This document shows, piece by piece, positions 63,937-64,000 of a DNA stretch of 64,000 bases. The stretch spans positions 94,191-158,190 of the forward strand of contig NZ_QQBA01000008.1 of NCBI RefSeq assembly GCF_003350545.1, read 5' to 3'. A program made the position numbers and the translations under genes. Source of the stretch: Flavobacterium glaciei (GTDB lineage Bacteria > Bacteroidota > Bacteroidia > Flavobacteriales > Flavobacteriaceae). Below the pieces are notes generated by a model. It saw only the letters and a program-made list of their open reading frames with translations, did no database searches and was not told where the DNA came from. Numbering within the stretch: position 1 is the stretch's first letter; each line of letters opens with the position of its first letter.

Positions 63937-64000
63937 ATGCAACACATCACAGGTATTTCCCGTCAACAACTGCGTTTTTCAAGTTTAGAAGACACTATAA
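63937..64000 (+). CDS. IS1182-like transposase, N-terminal start (runs off window)
   Basis: ATG at 63937 opens MQHITGISRQQLRFSSLEDT I, 21 codons to the window edge without a stop. This matches the N-terminus of IS1182-group transposases (Q-x-I-x-G-x-x-R-x-Q...SLED-x-I). A TATTTTTA core lies 10-20 bases upstream. It is on the opposite strand to the remnant at 61502-62130, so it is a separate copy. Only 64 bases are visible. Confidence 0.72.
   Translation, partial: MQHITGISRQQLRFSSLEDTI

Noticed and set aside
1..64000. tRNA or rRNA genes
   Set aside because: No cloverleaf with a GGTTCRANNCC arm or rRNA-like segment was recognised by eye.

Overview
The window reads as chromosome of a Flavobacterium-like member of the Bacteroidota. 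Supporting signs are very AT-rich intergenic DNA, promoter cores of the form TAnnTTTG, a type IX secretion (type B sorting) C-terminal domain, an IcmF-type fused acyl-CoA mutase, a type III glutamine synthetase, a TonB receptor paired with a PepSY membrane protein, and many secreted or lipoprotein genes whose products carry signal peptides. The species cannot be fixed from the sequence alone.

Layout. 1-9.1 kb: a left-truncated PagL-like deacylase, a T9SS cargo protein, then a minus-strand housekeeping run (folE, cysS, yidD, lgt), an aminotransferase, a PDZ aspartyl protease and a DUF1573 protein. 9.2-18 kb: valS, a siderophore-type TonB receptor with its PepSY partner, a DUF6265-like lipoprotein and topoisomerase III. 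18-23.3 kb: a loose accessory stretch with a zeta-type kinase overlapping a 48-residue ORF that length-limited gene callers easily miss, a fasciclin lipoprotein, two orphan genes and several repeat families, including two 220-bp direct repeats. 23.3-30 kb: prfA, then envelope/stress genes (YtxH, a 47-aa membrane peptide, two beta-barrels) and a three-gene AraC / response regulator / CHASE3 kinase operon. 30-51.4 kb: mostly core metabolism (pyrF, purU, icmF, glnN, purM), a TerC protein, an M16 peptidase and a GNAT. 51.5-57.6 kb: a five-PAS membrane protein with no output domain, a SulP transporter with a beta-carbonic anhydrase, and a DinB-like protein.

57.6-64 kb is the most unusual part. Minus-strand genes (M20 peptidase, M23 peptidase, a ParD/ParE pair, a lipoprotein) are separated by copies of a roughly 260-280-bp repeat in constant orientation. 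Each complete copy has a conserved inverted motif near the upstream gene's 3' end, a hairpin, a terminator-like hairpin, and a second conserved motif before the next gene. The clearest unit is bounded by GCATAAC and GTTATGC inverse cores. This resembles a gene-cassette array, but the repeats are longer than classic attC sites and no integrase gene is visible. One copy is split by a composite of two decayed transposases (IS1182-like and IS91-like), and another is interrupted at the right edge by the start of a further IS1182-like transposase.

Intergenic DNA elsewhere carries at least three other dispersed repeat families: an AGGAGC...GGGCTA element (four copies), inverted repeats whose arms are a doubled 6-9-nt word (three loci), and a GAGGAACGAAG element (two copies). 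All alignments were made by eye.
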